In this document: one piece after another, positions 32,890-44,717 of the stretch
Position numbering within the stretch: the first letter of the stretch is position 1
How the letters are laid out: the number at the start of each line of letters is the position of its first letter
Assembly (NCBI GenBank): GCA_964016985.1
Contig: OZ024827.1
Span: forward strand, 113,385,953-113,449,952
DNA length: 64,000 nt
Source of the DNA: Anodontia alba
Taxonomy: Eukaryota; Mollusca; Bivalvia; Lucinida; Lucinidae
Direction of reading: 5' to 3'
Program-made: the position numbers and the translations under genes
Notes under the pieces: generated by a model
Told to the model about the DNA's origin: nothing
Database searches by the model: none
Seen by the model: the letters and a program-made list of their open reading frames with translations, nothing else

Positions 32890-33960
32890 GTACCCACTTG
32901 ACCTAGAAATCATCAAGACAAATATTTTGAGCAAGATTCATGATGATTGCTTCAAAAATGTGACCTCATCGGGACCCAGGGTGAAGTTAGCTAGCTGTAA
33001 AAGTGCTTTTTGATTGTGGCACTTCCTGGACTTTTCTCTTACCTTCTCTACAGTGCTAGCAAGGTCTTCCGTGATTTTGACCAGTTACTTAGTTTTTGAC
33101 CCCTAGCGACTCAGTTTCGAACTTGACCTAGAAATCATCAAGGCAAACATTTTGAGCAAGATTCATGATGATTGTTACAAAAAATGGGACCGCTAGAGTG
33201 TTAACAAGGTTTTCCTTTGATTTGGCTTGGTGACCTTATTCTTGACTTGAAGTGTCCCAGTTTTCAAACTTGACCTAGCAATCATCAAGACAAACATTTT
33301 AAAAAAAATATTCATAATGATCACTTCAAAAATATGACCGCTAAATGGTTAACAGGGTTTTCGTTTGATTTGGACTGTTGACCTAAAGTGACTCAGTTCC
33401 AAACCTGACCTAGATATCAACAAGACAAACATATTAAGCAGGATTCATGATGATTCCTTCAAAAATGTGACCGTAAGAGTGTTAAAAAGGTTTCAACTTG
33501 ATTCAGCCTGGTGACCTAGTTTTTGACCCCAAGTGACCCAGTTTCAAACTCGACCTAGAAATCATCAAGACAATCATATTAAGCAAGATTCATGATGATT
33601 ACTTAAAAAATGTGACTGCCAGTGTGTTAACAAACTTTTCCTTTGATTTGGTATGGTGACTTAGTTTTCGACCCCAAGTAACCCAGTTTCAAACCTGACA
33701 TAGAAATCATCAAGACAAACATTTTGAGCAATATTCATGATGATTGCTTCAAAAATGTGACCGATAGTGTGTTAACAAGGTTTTCCTTTGATTTAACCTG
33801 GTGACCTAGTTTTTGACCCTAAGTGACCCAATTATGAACCTGACCTTAAAATCATCAAGACAAACATATTAAGCAAGAGTCATGATGATTGCTTAAAAAC
33901 AAGGTTTTCCTTTGATTTGGTATGTTGACCCAGTTTTTGACCCCAAGTCGTTTCAGAAAT
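32890..33960. repeat. Array of ~145-bp units, seven copies
   Basis: Core GATTCATGATGATTGCTTC recurs near 32936, 33164, 33310, 33444, 33590, 33736 and 33880. Other shared blocks are ATCATCAAGACAAACATTTT and GTTTTTGACCCCAAGTGACC. The first interval is longer only because a Naiad tail sits in it (32966-33046). Confidence 0.9.
32966..33046 (+). mobile_element. Internally deleted Naiad tail (copy T7) inside the array
   Basis: CATCGGGACCCAGGGTGAAG to AAAGTGCTTTT is joined directly to TGATTGTGGCACTTCCTGG and TTTTCTCTTACC. About 260 bp of tail are missing. Removing these ~80 bp restores the 145-bp spacing of the array. Confidence 0.88.
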
Positions 33961-36900
33961 GATTTTTAAGTTTTTCCCATAATAAGTCTATGGAAGCTAA
34001 TGACTGGGGCGTGGCCAATTTGGACCCTAGGGACTTGATTGGCAGGATTTATGTAGAGGTTGGAACGGCACTAAATATTGCTACATACTAAATATATAAG
34101 CTGTGGGACTCTTGATTTCAGAGAAGAAGAGTTTTTTTTCCATTATAGTTCCATTGTAGCTAATGACCCCGGGGGCGTAGCCAATTTGGCCCCAGGGGCA
34201 TGGTTGGCAGGATTTATGTAGGAGACTACCAAACATTGCTACATACGAAATATGTTAGCCCTTGGCCTCATGGTTTCAGAGAAGAAGATTTTTGATGGTT
34301 CTTTAGGATGGGAGCTAATGACCCCCGGGGAGGGCCAGTTTGGACCCCAGGGGCACGGTTGGCAGGATTTATGTAGGAGACCACTGAACATCACTACATA
34401 TATAATATGTTATCTCTCGGCCTCATGGTTTTAGAGAAGAAGATATTTGAAGGTTCTTTAGCTATACAGATATATGACTCCCACCCCCCTGGGATGCGGC
34501 CAATTTGGAGCCCAGGGGCTTGATTAGCAGGATTTATGTAGGGGACCACTAAACATTGAGACATACTAAGCTATGGGCCTCACAGACGATTTTTTAGTTG
34601 TTTTTTTTCAGTATAAGTCTATGCCCCAGGGCATGACCAATTTAGACCCAAGGGGTATGGTTTGCAGGATTTATGTAGGAGACCACTGAACATCGCTATA
34701 TACTTAATCTGTTAGCTCTCGGCCTCATGGTTTCAGATAAGAAGATTTTTGAAGGTTCTTTAGCTATATAACTCTAAATAAACATATTTCTCCCTGTGGT
34801 GTAGCCAGTTTGGAGTCAAAGGGGCTTAACTGGCAGGGTGTATGTACAGGACCACCAAACATTGCTACATGTGAAAACAGAGTAGCTGTGGGACACATGG
34901 TTTCAGAGAAGAAGACTTTTTAAGTTATTTTCCATTATAAGTCTATGGGAGCTAATGACACCCCGTTGCGTGGCCAGTTTGGAGCCAAGGGGCTTGCTTA
35001 GCAGGATTTATGTACAGGACCACTTAACATTGCTACATACAAAATATAAAAGCTGTGGGCCTCATAGTTTCAGAAAAGAAGATTTTTTTTAAGTTTTTTT
35101 TTTTTGTTTTGTTTTTTCTTTCTTTTTTGTGTTTTCCATTATAAGTCTATGGGCGCTTATGACCCCAGGAGCATGGCCAGTTTGGACCCCAGGGACTTGA
35201 TCGGCAGGAATTATGTAGGGGACCACTAAACATTGCGACATACTAAATCTATAAGCTTTGGGCCTAATGGTTTCAGAGAAGAAGAGTTTTTAAGCTTTTC
35301 TCATTATAAGTCTATGGGAGATAATGACTCCCGGGGTGGAGCCAGTTTGAACCCCAGGGGCTTGATTGGCATGATTCATGTAGGAGACCACTCAACATCA
35401 ATACATCCTTAATCTGTTCGCTCTCGGCGTCATGGTTTCAGAGAAAGAGATTTTTGAAGATTCTTTAGATATACAGTTCTATAAAAACGTATGACCCCCC
35501 GTGGGGTGTGAACAGTTTGCAGCCCAGGGGCTTGATTGGCAGGAGTTATGTAGGGGGCCACTAAACATTGCTCCACACTAAATCTATAAGTTTCGGGACT
35601 CATGATTTCAAAGAAGATCTTTTTCCATGGGACATAATGACCCCATGGGCGTGGCCAATTTGGACCAGAGGCACGGTTGGCAGAATTTATGTAGGAGACC
35701 ACCAAACATTGCTACATATTAAATCTGTTAGCTCTTGGCTTCATGATTTCAGAGGTGAAGATTTTTTATCGTTCTTTAGCTATTGAGTTCTATAAAAAAA
35801 ATGACCCACTGGGTTGTGGATAGTTTGAATCCAAGTGGCATGATTGACAGGATTTAAATAGGGGACCACTAAACAGTTCTTCATACTAAATATATAAGCT
35901 GTGGGACTCATGGTTTCAGAGAAGAAGACTTTTTTAAGTTTTTTTCAATTATAAGTCTACTTGAGCTAATGTTGCCCGGGACGTGGCCAGTTTGGTCCCC
36001 AGGGGCTTGATTAGCAGGATTTATGTACAGGACCACTAAACATTGCTACATACAAAATATATAAGCTGTGGGCCTCATGGTTTCAGAGAAGGATTTGTTT
36101 TATTTTTTTTCCATTATAAGTTTATGGGAGCTAATGACCCCTGGAGCGTGGCCAGCTTGGACCCCAGAGTCTTGATTTGCAGGATTTATGTAAAAGACCA
36201 CTAAATATAGCTACATACATAATGTACTCGTATGAGTGCTTGTCGTCATGATTTCAGATAAGAAGATTTTTGAAGATTCTTTAGCTATATAGCTCTATAT
36301 AATCATACGACCCCCCCCTACCCCATACACACACATCCCCCCTGCGGTGTGGCCAGTTTGGAGCCCAGGGGCTTGATGGGCAGGATTTATGTAGCGGAAC
36401 CGCTAAACATTGCTACAAACTAAATATATAATCTGTTGGCCTCATGGTATCAGAGAAGAAGATTTTTTTTAAGTTATTCCCATTATAAGTACGGGAGCTA
36501 ATGACCCTGAGGGCATGGCCAGTTTAGCCCCCAGGGGCTTGATTGGCAGGATTTGATTTTGGTAGCGGACCACTAAACATTGCTACATACTAAATAATTA
36601 AGCTGTGGGCCTCATCTGTTTTTAGAAGAATATTTTTTTTTAAGTTTTTCCCATTATAAGTCTGTTGAAGCTAATGATCCCCAGGGCATGGCCAGTTGGG
36701 AGCCCAGGGGCTTGACTGACAGGATTTTTGTACGGGACCATAAAACATTGCTACATACTAAATATATCAGCTGTGCGCCTCATCGTTTCTGAAAAGATGT
36801 TTTCAAGTTTTCCCATTATAAGTCTATGGAAGCTAACGCCCACAAAGGCATGGCCAGTTTGGAGCCCAGGGACTTTATTGATGGGATTTATGTAGGGGAT

Positions 36901-37140
36901 TACAAAACATTGCTACATACTAAATATATAAGCTGTGGGTCTCATACTTTCGGGGAAGAAGATTGTTTTTAGTTTTTCCCATTATAAGTCTATGGGAGCT
37001 AATGAACCCCCGGAGCGTGGCCAGTTTAGGCCCCATGGGCTCGATTTGCACGATTTATGTAGGGGACCACTATACATTGCTATAAATAAAATATATAAGC
37101 TGTGGGCCTCATGGTTTCTGAGAAGAAGATTTTTGTAAGT
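33961..37140. repeat. Satellite-like array, ~166-bp units, about 19 copies
   Basis: The core CACTAAACATTGCTACATAC recurs about every 155-200 bp from 34078 to 37076. Each unit also has CCATTATAAGTCTATGGGAG, GCGTGGCCAGTTTGGA, GGCTTGATTGGCAGGATTTA and CTCATGGTTTCAGAGAAGAA. Units are 75-90% alike by eye. All ORFs here are chance frames. It ends in the module at 37141. Confidence 0.92.
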
Positions 37141-37388
37141 TTTCCCCAATGTGTCTGTGGGGGACATATATGGGCATGGCGGCCATCCTGATTAACGGAC
37201 TATGACCATTTGTACATATTTTCAATCCCCTATTAAAACAAGGCTCCACATGAAGTTTGAAGAATTTTGGCCCAGGGGTTTCAGTGGAGAAGTCCTTGAA
37301 AAGTGTGAACGGACGGACTGAGGGACGGACAGACGGACGGAGAGTGATCACAACAGCTCATCCTTTGGCTCAGGTGAGCTAAAAATAT
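37141..37388. mobile_element. Terminal module of the array-bearing element (GGTGAGCTAAAA end)
   Basis: GGGCATGGCGGCCATC, TCCACATGAAGTTTGAAGAA and tandem GGACGGAC units, then GTGATCACAACAGCTCATCC and CAGGTGAGCTAAAAA. The opposite terminus type (ATCGCTCACCTAAG) is seen at 62310. This suggests non-autonomous DNA elements that carry minisatellites inside. Confidence 0.6.
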
Positions 37389-37714
37389 GTTTTTACCCTC
37401 CCCACTCCCTCTTCCCCCACAAACTATACTTATTTTACACCTGACTATCACAGTTATTTTTATCATAATACGAGTACGTTTTGATCTGTATACTTCAAAC
37501 CGTTTCTGAGAAGCAGCATAAGATAAAGAAAAATATGTTTTAAAAACTATTCCATTCTGGATTTTTTTTTATAAAAATTATCATCATTTTACCCAAAATG
37601 ACTACTTTCGCACCTTTTTTTCTTTCATACACAATCTGGTTCAATATCAGCATATTATTCTTCTTCGATTATATAAAAAGTGCAGGGTAGACCCCTTTAT
37701 CTGAGCGAATTTGC

Positions 37715-38250
37715 TCAAGTGGTGCTCAGGTGGTGCTCCGACTAAACAGCTTGTTTCTACGACTTAAGGATAATAGAAGGAAACAAATAGTCAACTCTGC
37801 TTGTGGGGGATTGAACTGAGTCTCGTTCACAGATGTTGGCGCTAACCGACCCCTGATTTGACCGTGCAGGAAGTGGTTTGGTGTCAGTGGTACATCATCG
37901 TCATAATTTGCCGACTGGTATGTTAGTGGCTGTGAGTTGATCAAACCCACTGCGTCGATGAATGCCGTCATCAACTCTTCGTCTGTGATATAAGCCTAGG
38001 CCAGTATAGAACTGATGGCTTTCTTTGCTTATTTTATCATATCATTAGTCATGCGCTCCACCGAAATGCGGAGCAAGCGGAGGATTAACATGCCACTTCA
38101 CCCCCTTGTTCGCGACCGCTGGGTTGATTTGCTTTCGTCAAGCTCTGATAGTAGCATTTTATGTTTCCTATTTGCACTTTTGAAGTTCGTTACATTATCA
38201 GAAAACTTATCGTCGGGGCGTCCTCTTCGACTTGCCATTCTATAGAAAGC
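37715..38250 (-). pseudogene. BEL/Pao retroelement integrase C-terminal region, decayed
   Basis: Minus-strand reading: VKWHVNPPLAPHFGGAHD near 38100-38055 (the PP-APHFGG block around the last integrase active-site region), then FIDAVGLINSQPLTYQS and DDVPLTPNHFLHGQIRGR in the frame 37974-37726. This succession is typical of BEL/Pao integrases. Frameshifts and stops between the blocks. It lies next to the protease part, with the RT and RNase H between them deleted. Confidence 0.85.
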
Positions 38251-38259
38251 ATCAAGGGA

Positions 38260-38735
38260 AGATCAAGACAATCCAGGCATATAAGAACATCGACGCTTGG
38301 CTTCTGGGAACAGGGACGTCTACCTTTCTCAGACATGGCCACTTCGAGCTGTATTTATTCCAATACATGACAGGCATGTCCATGGTAACCCTGTTTGCGT
38401 GTATGCAGTCACGTTCATGTTAATATTTCGATCTATGCTCAACAGTTCGAAACTTACTGGTTTTGTTTCGAATGCTTCAATCTGCCCATTCAGTACATTC
38501 ACTGTTACCTTTCTGTTCTGCCCTGTAACATAAGTTCCGCAGTGACGTCTGCGTTTAGGTACAATTTAGTACTTGCCTTATCTAACAGTGCATTCGCAAC
38601 AGTGCATTTTATCGACCTGTCGCAATTTTTCCAAATGATTGGTTTAGTTCGGGGAGCTAAGAAATCTGCACTGGGGTTGCTCTGCGTCATCATGATGGTC
38701 CACTTGGTACCTTTAACTGCCGTAATGAAGAAACA
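38260..38735 (-). pseudogene. BEL/Pao aspartic-protease-like (DUF1758) region, decayed
   Basis: The minus strand reads CTVANALLDKASTKLYLNAD, then VTAELMLQG and KWPCLRKVDVPVP. The ALLDKAST...YLN block is the DUF1758 retropepsin-like region of BEL/Pao polyproteins (Lys where the family usually has Gly/Ala). Frame breaks near 38330. A Naiad tail fragment abuts at 38736, the point where the BEL frame is interrupted. Confidence 0.8.
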
Positions 38736-38822
38736 AAAAGGTAAGAGTAAAGTCCAGGGAGTGCTACAATCACAAACCGCAGCCCTTCCCAGACACCAAG
38801 AGAAAGAGGAAACAGACAAATC
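38736..38822 (-). mobile_element. Naiad tail fragment (T8), inverted
   Basis: AAAAAGGTAAGAGTAAAGTC to CCGACAAATC-type sequence, 3' end only. It is joined head-on to a plus-strand Naiad RT fragment, as in PLE inverted insertions. Confidence 0.85.
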
Positions 38823-39577
38823 AAAAGCCCTTACTGCCAAACTTCTTAGGCAGGGCTATCGTTATTACCTGGATATTATGCAGCAGACTGCATGCCTAGT
38901 TGTCAACCCAATCATTGTTGATGGCTATGCTTCACTTTTTAATTGCACGACGGCGGTTCGGGCCTCAGACTCAATGACGGCCTCCGTAAAACTTTAACCA
39001 GTGGGTTGGGGCTTGACGATATGTCTTTGGCTTGGCCCGCCGTGGTTCATCTATTGGTTTTCATTTACTCTGGCATACAGTAGAATTAGCCATGAGTACT
39101 CGTCTTTGTTTATTATAGTGATTAATTTGATTTTTATGTTTTTGCTTTGATGCATTGACTGAGTTGGGAGCCTTTATGCGAACCGAATTTTTATGTATTT
39201 CTGTATTAAGAGTAGCATCGGGACCCAGGGTGAAGTTAGCTAGCTGTAAAAGTGCTTTAAACCCCCCGGTGGTTTGCTCTACCGACCGTTCTAAGGCGGT
39301 GGTCCCGGTGTTAGTCTTACTCTTTGTTGCTTTGTGGTTTATTCTACGAGGCGATTTGTTGTATGTCTTTCCGTGTGTCATTTTGTTCTTGTGTTTTTCA
39401 GTCAGTTTAGTATTGCGATTACCTCGCTTGGGGAAGAGAGAGCTAATCTTAGTGCTTTTCGTGCATTTGTTCGGTTTGTGCTTGTTTAGATTTGTCGGTT
39501 TCCTCTTCCTCTTAAGGTCTGGGATGGGCTGCGGTTTGTGATTGTGGCACTCCCTGGACTTTTCTCTTACCTTTTTG
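38823..39577 (+). mobile_element. Naiad RT C-terminal fragment with SECIS-like hairpin and full tail (T9)
   Basis: Short RT remnant (ALTAKLLRQGYRYYLDIMQQ, with an internal deletion), hairpin at 38950-39043, then the complete tail to TTTTCTCTTACC. The tail has the 128-codon sense frame (39155-39541) and an open antisense frame (39381-39061). Confidence 0.88.
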
Positions 39578-40580
39578 TAAGGAGTTTTCGAAATTTTATC
39601 GCAGGCACAGTGCCTTGGTAAAACAATAATGTCAGTCCGAAAACACTTCTGCGACGAAGGTATATCCGGAACCAGAATTTTACGGTGACTTAGTGTACAG
39701 ATTTAGAAAAATTGTGGGAAAATCTAACTTTTCGGAGCAATTCAGAAAACTTATTGACCGTTATAAAAGAATTGGCTGTAGCCTGGATATTATGCGGCAG
39801 ACACTGCATGCCTAGTTATCAGCCCAGTCATTGTTGATAGCTATGTATTACTCTTCAATTGCACGACGGCGTTTCGGGCCTCAGACCCAATGACGGGCTC
39901 TTATTAAAACTTTAACCAGTAGGTTTGGGCTTGATGATGTATTTTTGGCTTAGCCCGCCGTGGTTCAACTATTTGTTTTCATTCACTCTGGCATACAGCA
40001 GAATTAGCCATGAGTACTCGTCTTTGTTTTATCATAGTGATTAATTTGATTTTTATGTTTTCGCTTTGATGCATTGACTGTGTTGGGAACCTTTATGCGA
40101 ACCGAATTTTTATGTGTTTCTATAATGAGAGTATAATCGGGACCCAGGATAAAGTTGGTTAGCTGTAAAAGTGCTTCAACCCCCTCCCACCCCACTCCCC
40201 GGTAGTTTATTCTACTGAACGTTATTGATTGATTGATTGTTTTGAGGTTTAACGACACGTCAACCCTTGAGGGTCATTTTGTGTCGTCTCCCAGAGAAAG
40301 GGAGAAAAGAGATAGAAGAGAGAGTAGAGGAGATGAAAGAGAGGGACAGGGAAGAAAGAGGAACAGGAATGAAAGTGAAGAAACAGAAGAAATAAAAACA
40401 TTCCCCCTCTACCCTTACCCACTACAAGGATAGCAGGCCTTGCCCAACTGTAAGCCAATATCAGTTGGACGCCCCTGTGATGTAAGATACACAGCACCTT
40501 CGCACCACCCGACCACCCCCAAACTGAACGTTATAAGTCGGTGGTCCTGGTGTTGTTCTTTTACTCTTTGTAGTTTTGTA
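39578..40580 (+). mobile_element. Second Naiad RT C-terminal fragment and tail (T10), split by a SINE-like insertion
   Basis: Starts AGTTTTCGAAATTTTATCGC inside the RT, runs through a degenerate SECIS-like hairpin (39866-39961) and into the tail, then is interrupted at 40226-40522 and resumes ACTGAACGTTATAAGTCGG up to about 40580. More diverged than its neighbours. Confidence 0.85.
40226..40522 (-). mobile_element. SINE/LINE-like retrosequence with 12-bp target duplication
   Basis: Perfect ACTGAACGTTAT repeats flank it (40214-40225 and 40523-40534). The minus strand ends GACGTGTCGTTAAACCTCAA and (AATC)n, a microsatellite-type 3' end. The rest is a G+A-rich or C-rich body without a recognisable tRNA head. 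Inserted into the Naiad tail T10. Confidence 0.85.
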
Positions 40581-40730
40581 GTTCCCACATTGCTTTCTGT
40601 TTTTTCTGTGGCCACCGTCTTCAATGACGTTGCTTTCTGTTTTACTAGTGTGTTGTGATGCTAGCATTTTGGTCACCTTCAACAGCTGCCCCGTTTGCTA
40701 TCTGTTTTACAAGTGGTGATTAAGAGAAGC
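40581..40730. other. Unassigned spacer between Naiad tails
   Basis: Two TGCTTTCTGTTTT pieces, otherwise unlike the tail. May be a strongly diverged tail portion. Confidence 0.4.
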
Positions 40731-41086
40731 ATCGGGACCCAGGGTGAAGTTGGCTGGCTGTAAAAGTGCTCTTAACCCCTCGGCAGTTTATTCTACTGAC
40801 CGTTCTAACTAAGGCGGTAGTCCCGTCTTACTCTTTGTTGCTTTGTGGTTCATTCTGCGGGCGATTTGTTTTAAGTCTTGCCTTGTGTTATTTTGTTCTT
40901 GTGTTTTTAGTTCTTTTAGCATTGTGAGCTCCTTGCTTGGGGAAGAGAGAGCTTATCTTAGTGCTCTAAATACGTTTGTTCGATTTGCGCTTGTTTGGTT
41001 TGTTTGTTTCCTCTTCCTCTTGGTGTCTGGGAAGGCTTGTCATTGTGCAACTCCCTGGACTTTTCTCTTTGCTTTTTTGCTAAGAG
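40731..41086 (+). mobile_element. Solo Naiad tail (T11), diverged
   Basis: GCATCGGGACCCAGGGTGAA to CCCTGGACTTTTCTCTTTGC plus T, with many substitutions. Confidence 0.88.
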
Positions 41087-41237
41087 TGGTGCTGCTCCTT
41101 CCCCTCAATGATCCATGACAGAAGCAGCTGGATCCGCCACAAGATTATCCCGTTCTGCAGTTTGTTCTCTCTGACCTGTATCGACACGCTTCGTTTCCGT
41201 ATGGTCCTTTGTGCTTATTGCCGATGGTTCAGAAAAG

Positions 41238-42566
41238 GTAAGAGAAAAGTCCAGGGAGTGCCAAAATCACAAACCGCAGCCCTTCCCAGACCCCAAGAGG
41301 AAGAGGAAACCGACAAATCTAAACAAGCACAAACCAAACAAACGTACGAAAAGCACTAAGATTAGCTCACTATTCCCCAAGCGAGGTAATCGCAATAGTA
41401 AAAGGACTGAAAAACACAAGAACAAAATGACACACGGAAAGACATACAACAAATCGCCTCGTAGAATAACCCACAAAGCAACAAAGAGTAAGACTAACAC
41501 CGGGACCACCGCCTTAGAACGGTCGGTAGAGCAAACCACCGGGGGGTTTAAAGCACTTTTACAGCTAGCTTACTTCACCCTGGGTCCCGATGCTACTCTT
41601 AATACAGAAATACATAAAAATTCCGTTCGCATAAAGGCTCCCAACTCAGTCAATGCATCAAAGCGAAAACAAAAAATCAAATTAATCACTATAATGAACA
41701 AAGACGAGTACTCATGGCTAATTCTACTGTATGCCAGAGTAAATGAAAACCAATAGTTGAACCACGGCGGGCCAAGCCAAAGACGTATCGTCAAGCCCCA
41801 ACCCACTGGTTAAAGTTTACGAAGAGGCCGTCATTGAGTCTGAGACCCGAACCGCCGTCGTGCAATTAAAAAGTGAAGCATAGCCATCAACATATTGATT
41901 GGGTTGACAACTAGGCATGCAGTCTGCCGCATAATATCCAGGCTATAGCCAATTCTTTTATAACGGTTAATAAGTTTTCAGAATTGCTCCGAAAAGTTAG
42001 ATTTACCTACAATTTTTCTAAATCTGTACACTAAGTCACCGTAAAATTCGGATTCCGATACACCTTGTTGCAGAAGTGTTTTCAGACTGACGCTATATTT
42101 TTCCAACAAGGCACTGTGTCTGCGATAAAATTTCGAAAACGCCTTACGAAGTTTAAAATAACGATAGCCCTGCCTAAGAAGTTTGGCAGTAAGGGCTTTA
42201 TTACGGTAGTTAAAGTCATTAAGATTTGAAGAAGCTCTGGCGAATCTTATAAGTTGAGATATGTATACCCCATATGAGGTACGCCGGGGGACATCGCCAT
42301 CCAGAAAAAGGAAATTGACTAAATCAAAATCAAAATCGTCCCGTTTATCATAAATTTTGGTGGAAACTGTACCATTAGATATACATAGATTCAAATCCAA
42401 AAAAGGTGCCTCGGTATCGGAAGAATTTGCTCTATTTAATTGGAGTTCTGTAGGGTATATCCGGTCCACCATTTGGTCAAAGTAAATATTGTCAATATTT
42501 AATAAATCGTCAAGGTATCTTGAAGTTGAATTGAAAGCCTCAATAATGTCAGCCTGATTTTCACGT
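41238..42566 (-). mobile_element. Naiad copy 2: RT C-terminal half, SECIS-like hairpin and tail
   Basis: Tail on the minus strand from 41765 down to GGTAAGAGAAAAGTCCAGGG at about 41238. SECIS-like hairpin at 41764-41858. RT frame 42472-41978 (NSSDTEAPFLDLNLCISNGT, SYGVYISQLIRFARASSNLN, KAFSKFYRRHS) open but 5'-truncated at about 42566, just above the YLDD block. At 42566 it joins the BEL gag sequence. Confidence 0.9.
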
Positions 42567-44340
42567 CAACCCTACGATTACGCTGGTGTAGCAACATATA
42601 GTGAATTTCTTGACACCCTTTTTGTCACAATTCCATGGTGGCATATAACTGACATCTAAAATTTTGAGATACTAAGTCGACTTTTTTCTGCTTTTATGTT
42701 GACTTAAAATATATGACCTGATACTATATCGACTTCCGCTGACAATGGTTATCGCGACTGCAAGTCTGATACAGTCCAGAAGTGTCATCCACAACGTCAG
42801 CATCACAAAACACTTTTACAACTGTATGTCGACATTATAATTATTATCTCGACTTCCGGTCATGTTATGTAGTAGGATTTGTTGAGAAGATAATGATAGT
42901 CAGATAGTGACTATGCCGGTCGAGATACTTAAATTCGGGACGATGAGACGTATTAAGTTTAGAGATTAATATAGTGTTTGGTGGCACATAGATATTACAT
43001 TATTATCGTTTCTTGTAAACAACTCTGCGATTGCAATAAAACAGGCGCTGCCTGTGTGATTTTGGTCTAAAAATAAACTTTCACGACTACGAAAACGTAT
43101 CTCAACGCTAACTGGCAAATCATGACATGTAAAAGAACCGGAAGTCGAGATAATAAAAAAACGATTGAAAATAAGTCGTCATACAATGTTAACACGCTTT
43201 GTTTTCTTGAAGGCAGCTTAGAGCAATATTACGACCTGCAGACGCGATAACCATTATCAACAGAAGTCGATACAGCATCAAGTCATACATTCTAAGTCGA
43301 CATAAAAGCAGAAGAAGTCGACTTAGTATCTCAATATTTAGATGTCAGTTATATGCCACCATACAATTCTACTAATTGGGCATGGTTTACCATAATGTCC
43401 GTCACCCAGACAACGATAACATAATTGTGACCGTTTTGCAATAATCCGTCGCTCAGTAGATTTTTTTCTGTGCAAACTTTCGGCATCCCTAGATAGCGTG
43501 TTGTCCCTCACAAAATTGACACAGTATTTTCTCAGTACTGCATTCATTCTGAGATTCACCAAAGAATGTTCTTTGAAATCTGTTTCTCGGCAACGACTGT
43601 ATGTGTTCTTGGTTGTCAGTTTTTTCTGTCAGACCATGCATTGTTTCGGACGCACACGTTTGAAACCCCGCCACTTGTATTACCCATTTTTGTAAAGCTG
43701 CTACGAATTAAGCGGTACTGTTTTCAAATACCCATCTATGATATCGCGCAAGCATTAATTTTGACAATTTTCTTTGTCGTTTGGTATATACAGACCCGTC
43801 ATCAAGTTTATGATCTTGCCCAGTTTCCTTTAAATTGATAATTTCTATGTCCAACAAGTCTGTAAATGTCTCGATGTTCTTTGTCGGTTCTAACTTGTTG
43901 GAAATGTTCTAAGTCTTCTAAGTACACTGCGATCTGCCGCCTCTAGCCCCATACTTGCGCTATAGCCGTTCTTTCGCTGCCTCACATGCCGTTGCAGAAT
44001 GTCATAAGCTTTTTATCGTCTGCAGTACTTCACCGGATGAGTACTGTCGTAATTGCAGCAATTTATACTCTTCTATAGCCGGGGCGTTATCAATGCATGC
44101 AAGGAATGCTGCTTTCCAGCTTTGGTAAGTTCGTTTATCACCATGAAACTCTGCACGCCCTTCAGATGTCGCCACAAGTCGCCTAAAGATGGAGCCTCAC
44201 CGTGATGTATATGTACTGGTTCAAACGCTGCTGTGCGAGCACCTAGTCCCGGCAAACTAGCCTGTCCCGTAGTACTGTCCCGATTTGACTGTTCAAAGTG
44301 ATACTGAATATCCGTAAACATTTTATTATTCTTAAGCTTA
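42567..44340 (-). pseudogene. BEL/Pao gag region with zinc knuckle, decayed and split
   Basis: Reading down the minus strand from 44321: DIQYHFEQSNRD, GDKRTYQSWKAAFLACIDNA (in a shifted frame), LLQLRQYSSGEVLQ, ETFTDLLDIEIINLKETGQD, then the CCHC knuckle CYRCLGDGHYGKPCP (about 43435-43390) and, beyond an inserted element, CQEIHYMLLHQRNRRV. This is the gag layout of BEL/Pao elements. Many frame breaks. The gag end at 42567 and the protease start at 38735 are separated only by the Naiad cluster. Confidence 0.8.
42635..43362. mobile_element. Non-autonomous DNA transposon with ~125-bp inverted ends
   Basis: ATGGTGGCATATAACTGACA at 42635 has its inverse at 43362. The inverted match continues inward for about 125 bp (GAGATACTAAGTCGACTT, TGCTTTTATGT, ATAATGGTTATCGC). 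The flanks ACAATTCC (42627-42634) and ACAATTCT (43363-43370) form an 8-bp target duplication with one change, as for hAT-like elements. The long ends would also suit a Mutator-like element, which usually gives 9 bp. The interior is non-coding. It interrupts the BEL gag. Confidence 0.9.
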
Positions 44341-44717
44341 TTACCATTTTGTTTACACGGTTGATTAACTTAAGAAATTTCGCGTAATAGCAAATTGGCA
44401 GGGTTGTTTGAGCTAACAGTTCTTACCTCTTGATCTGTTTGGCGTAAACTTTACAATCACCTTTCGTATTCCTCTTCCTCATGATTCTAATTTATACCTC
44501 ATTGAAGGTTAGATATTTACCGGTATTCGTATCCCGTTTATAACAATTTCTTACTTTACGTTTCTTTGGACTTGTATTAGTCTTAGTTATGTATTATCGG
44601 TTGTTGCTATACTCTGTATGCATCGGTCCTACCGCCTGTTTGCATCGCTACTTATGCCTATAATAGCCGGTATGAATACTGCTTTTTATCTAATGGTATT
44701 ACTTCCTATACAACTAT
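44341..44717 (+). other. Probable Naiad 5' UTR / BEL junction
   Basis: No coding likeness to gag above about 44340. The Naiad ORF starts at 44718. The exact junction is not visible. No copy of the Naiad tail is found here, so an upstream pseudo-LTR is not evident. Confidence 0.4.

Noticed and set aside
33961..37140. Several ORFs of 60-90 codons
   Set aside because: Chance frames in the tandem array; no frame is kept from unit to unit.
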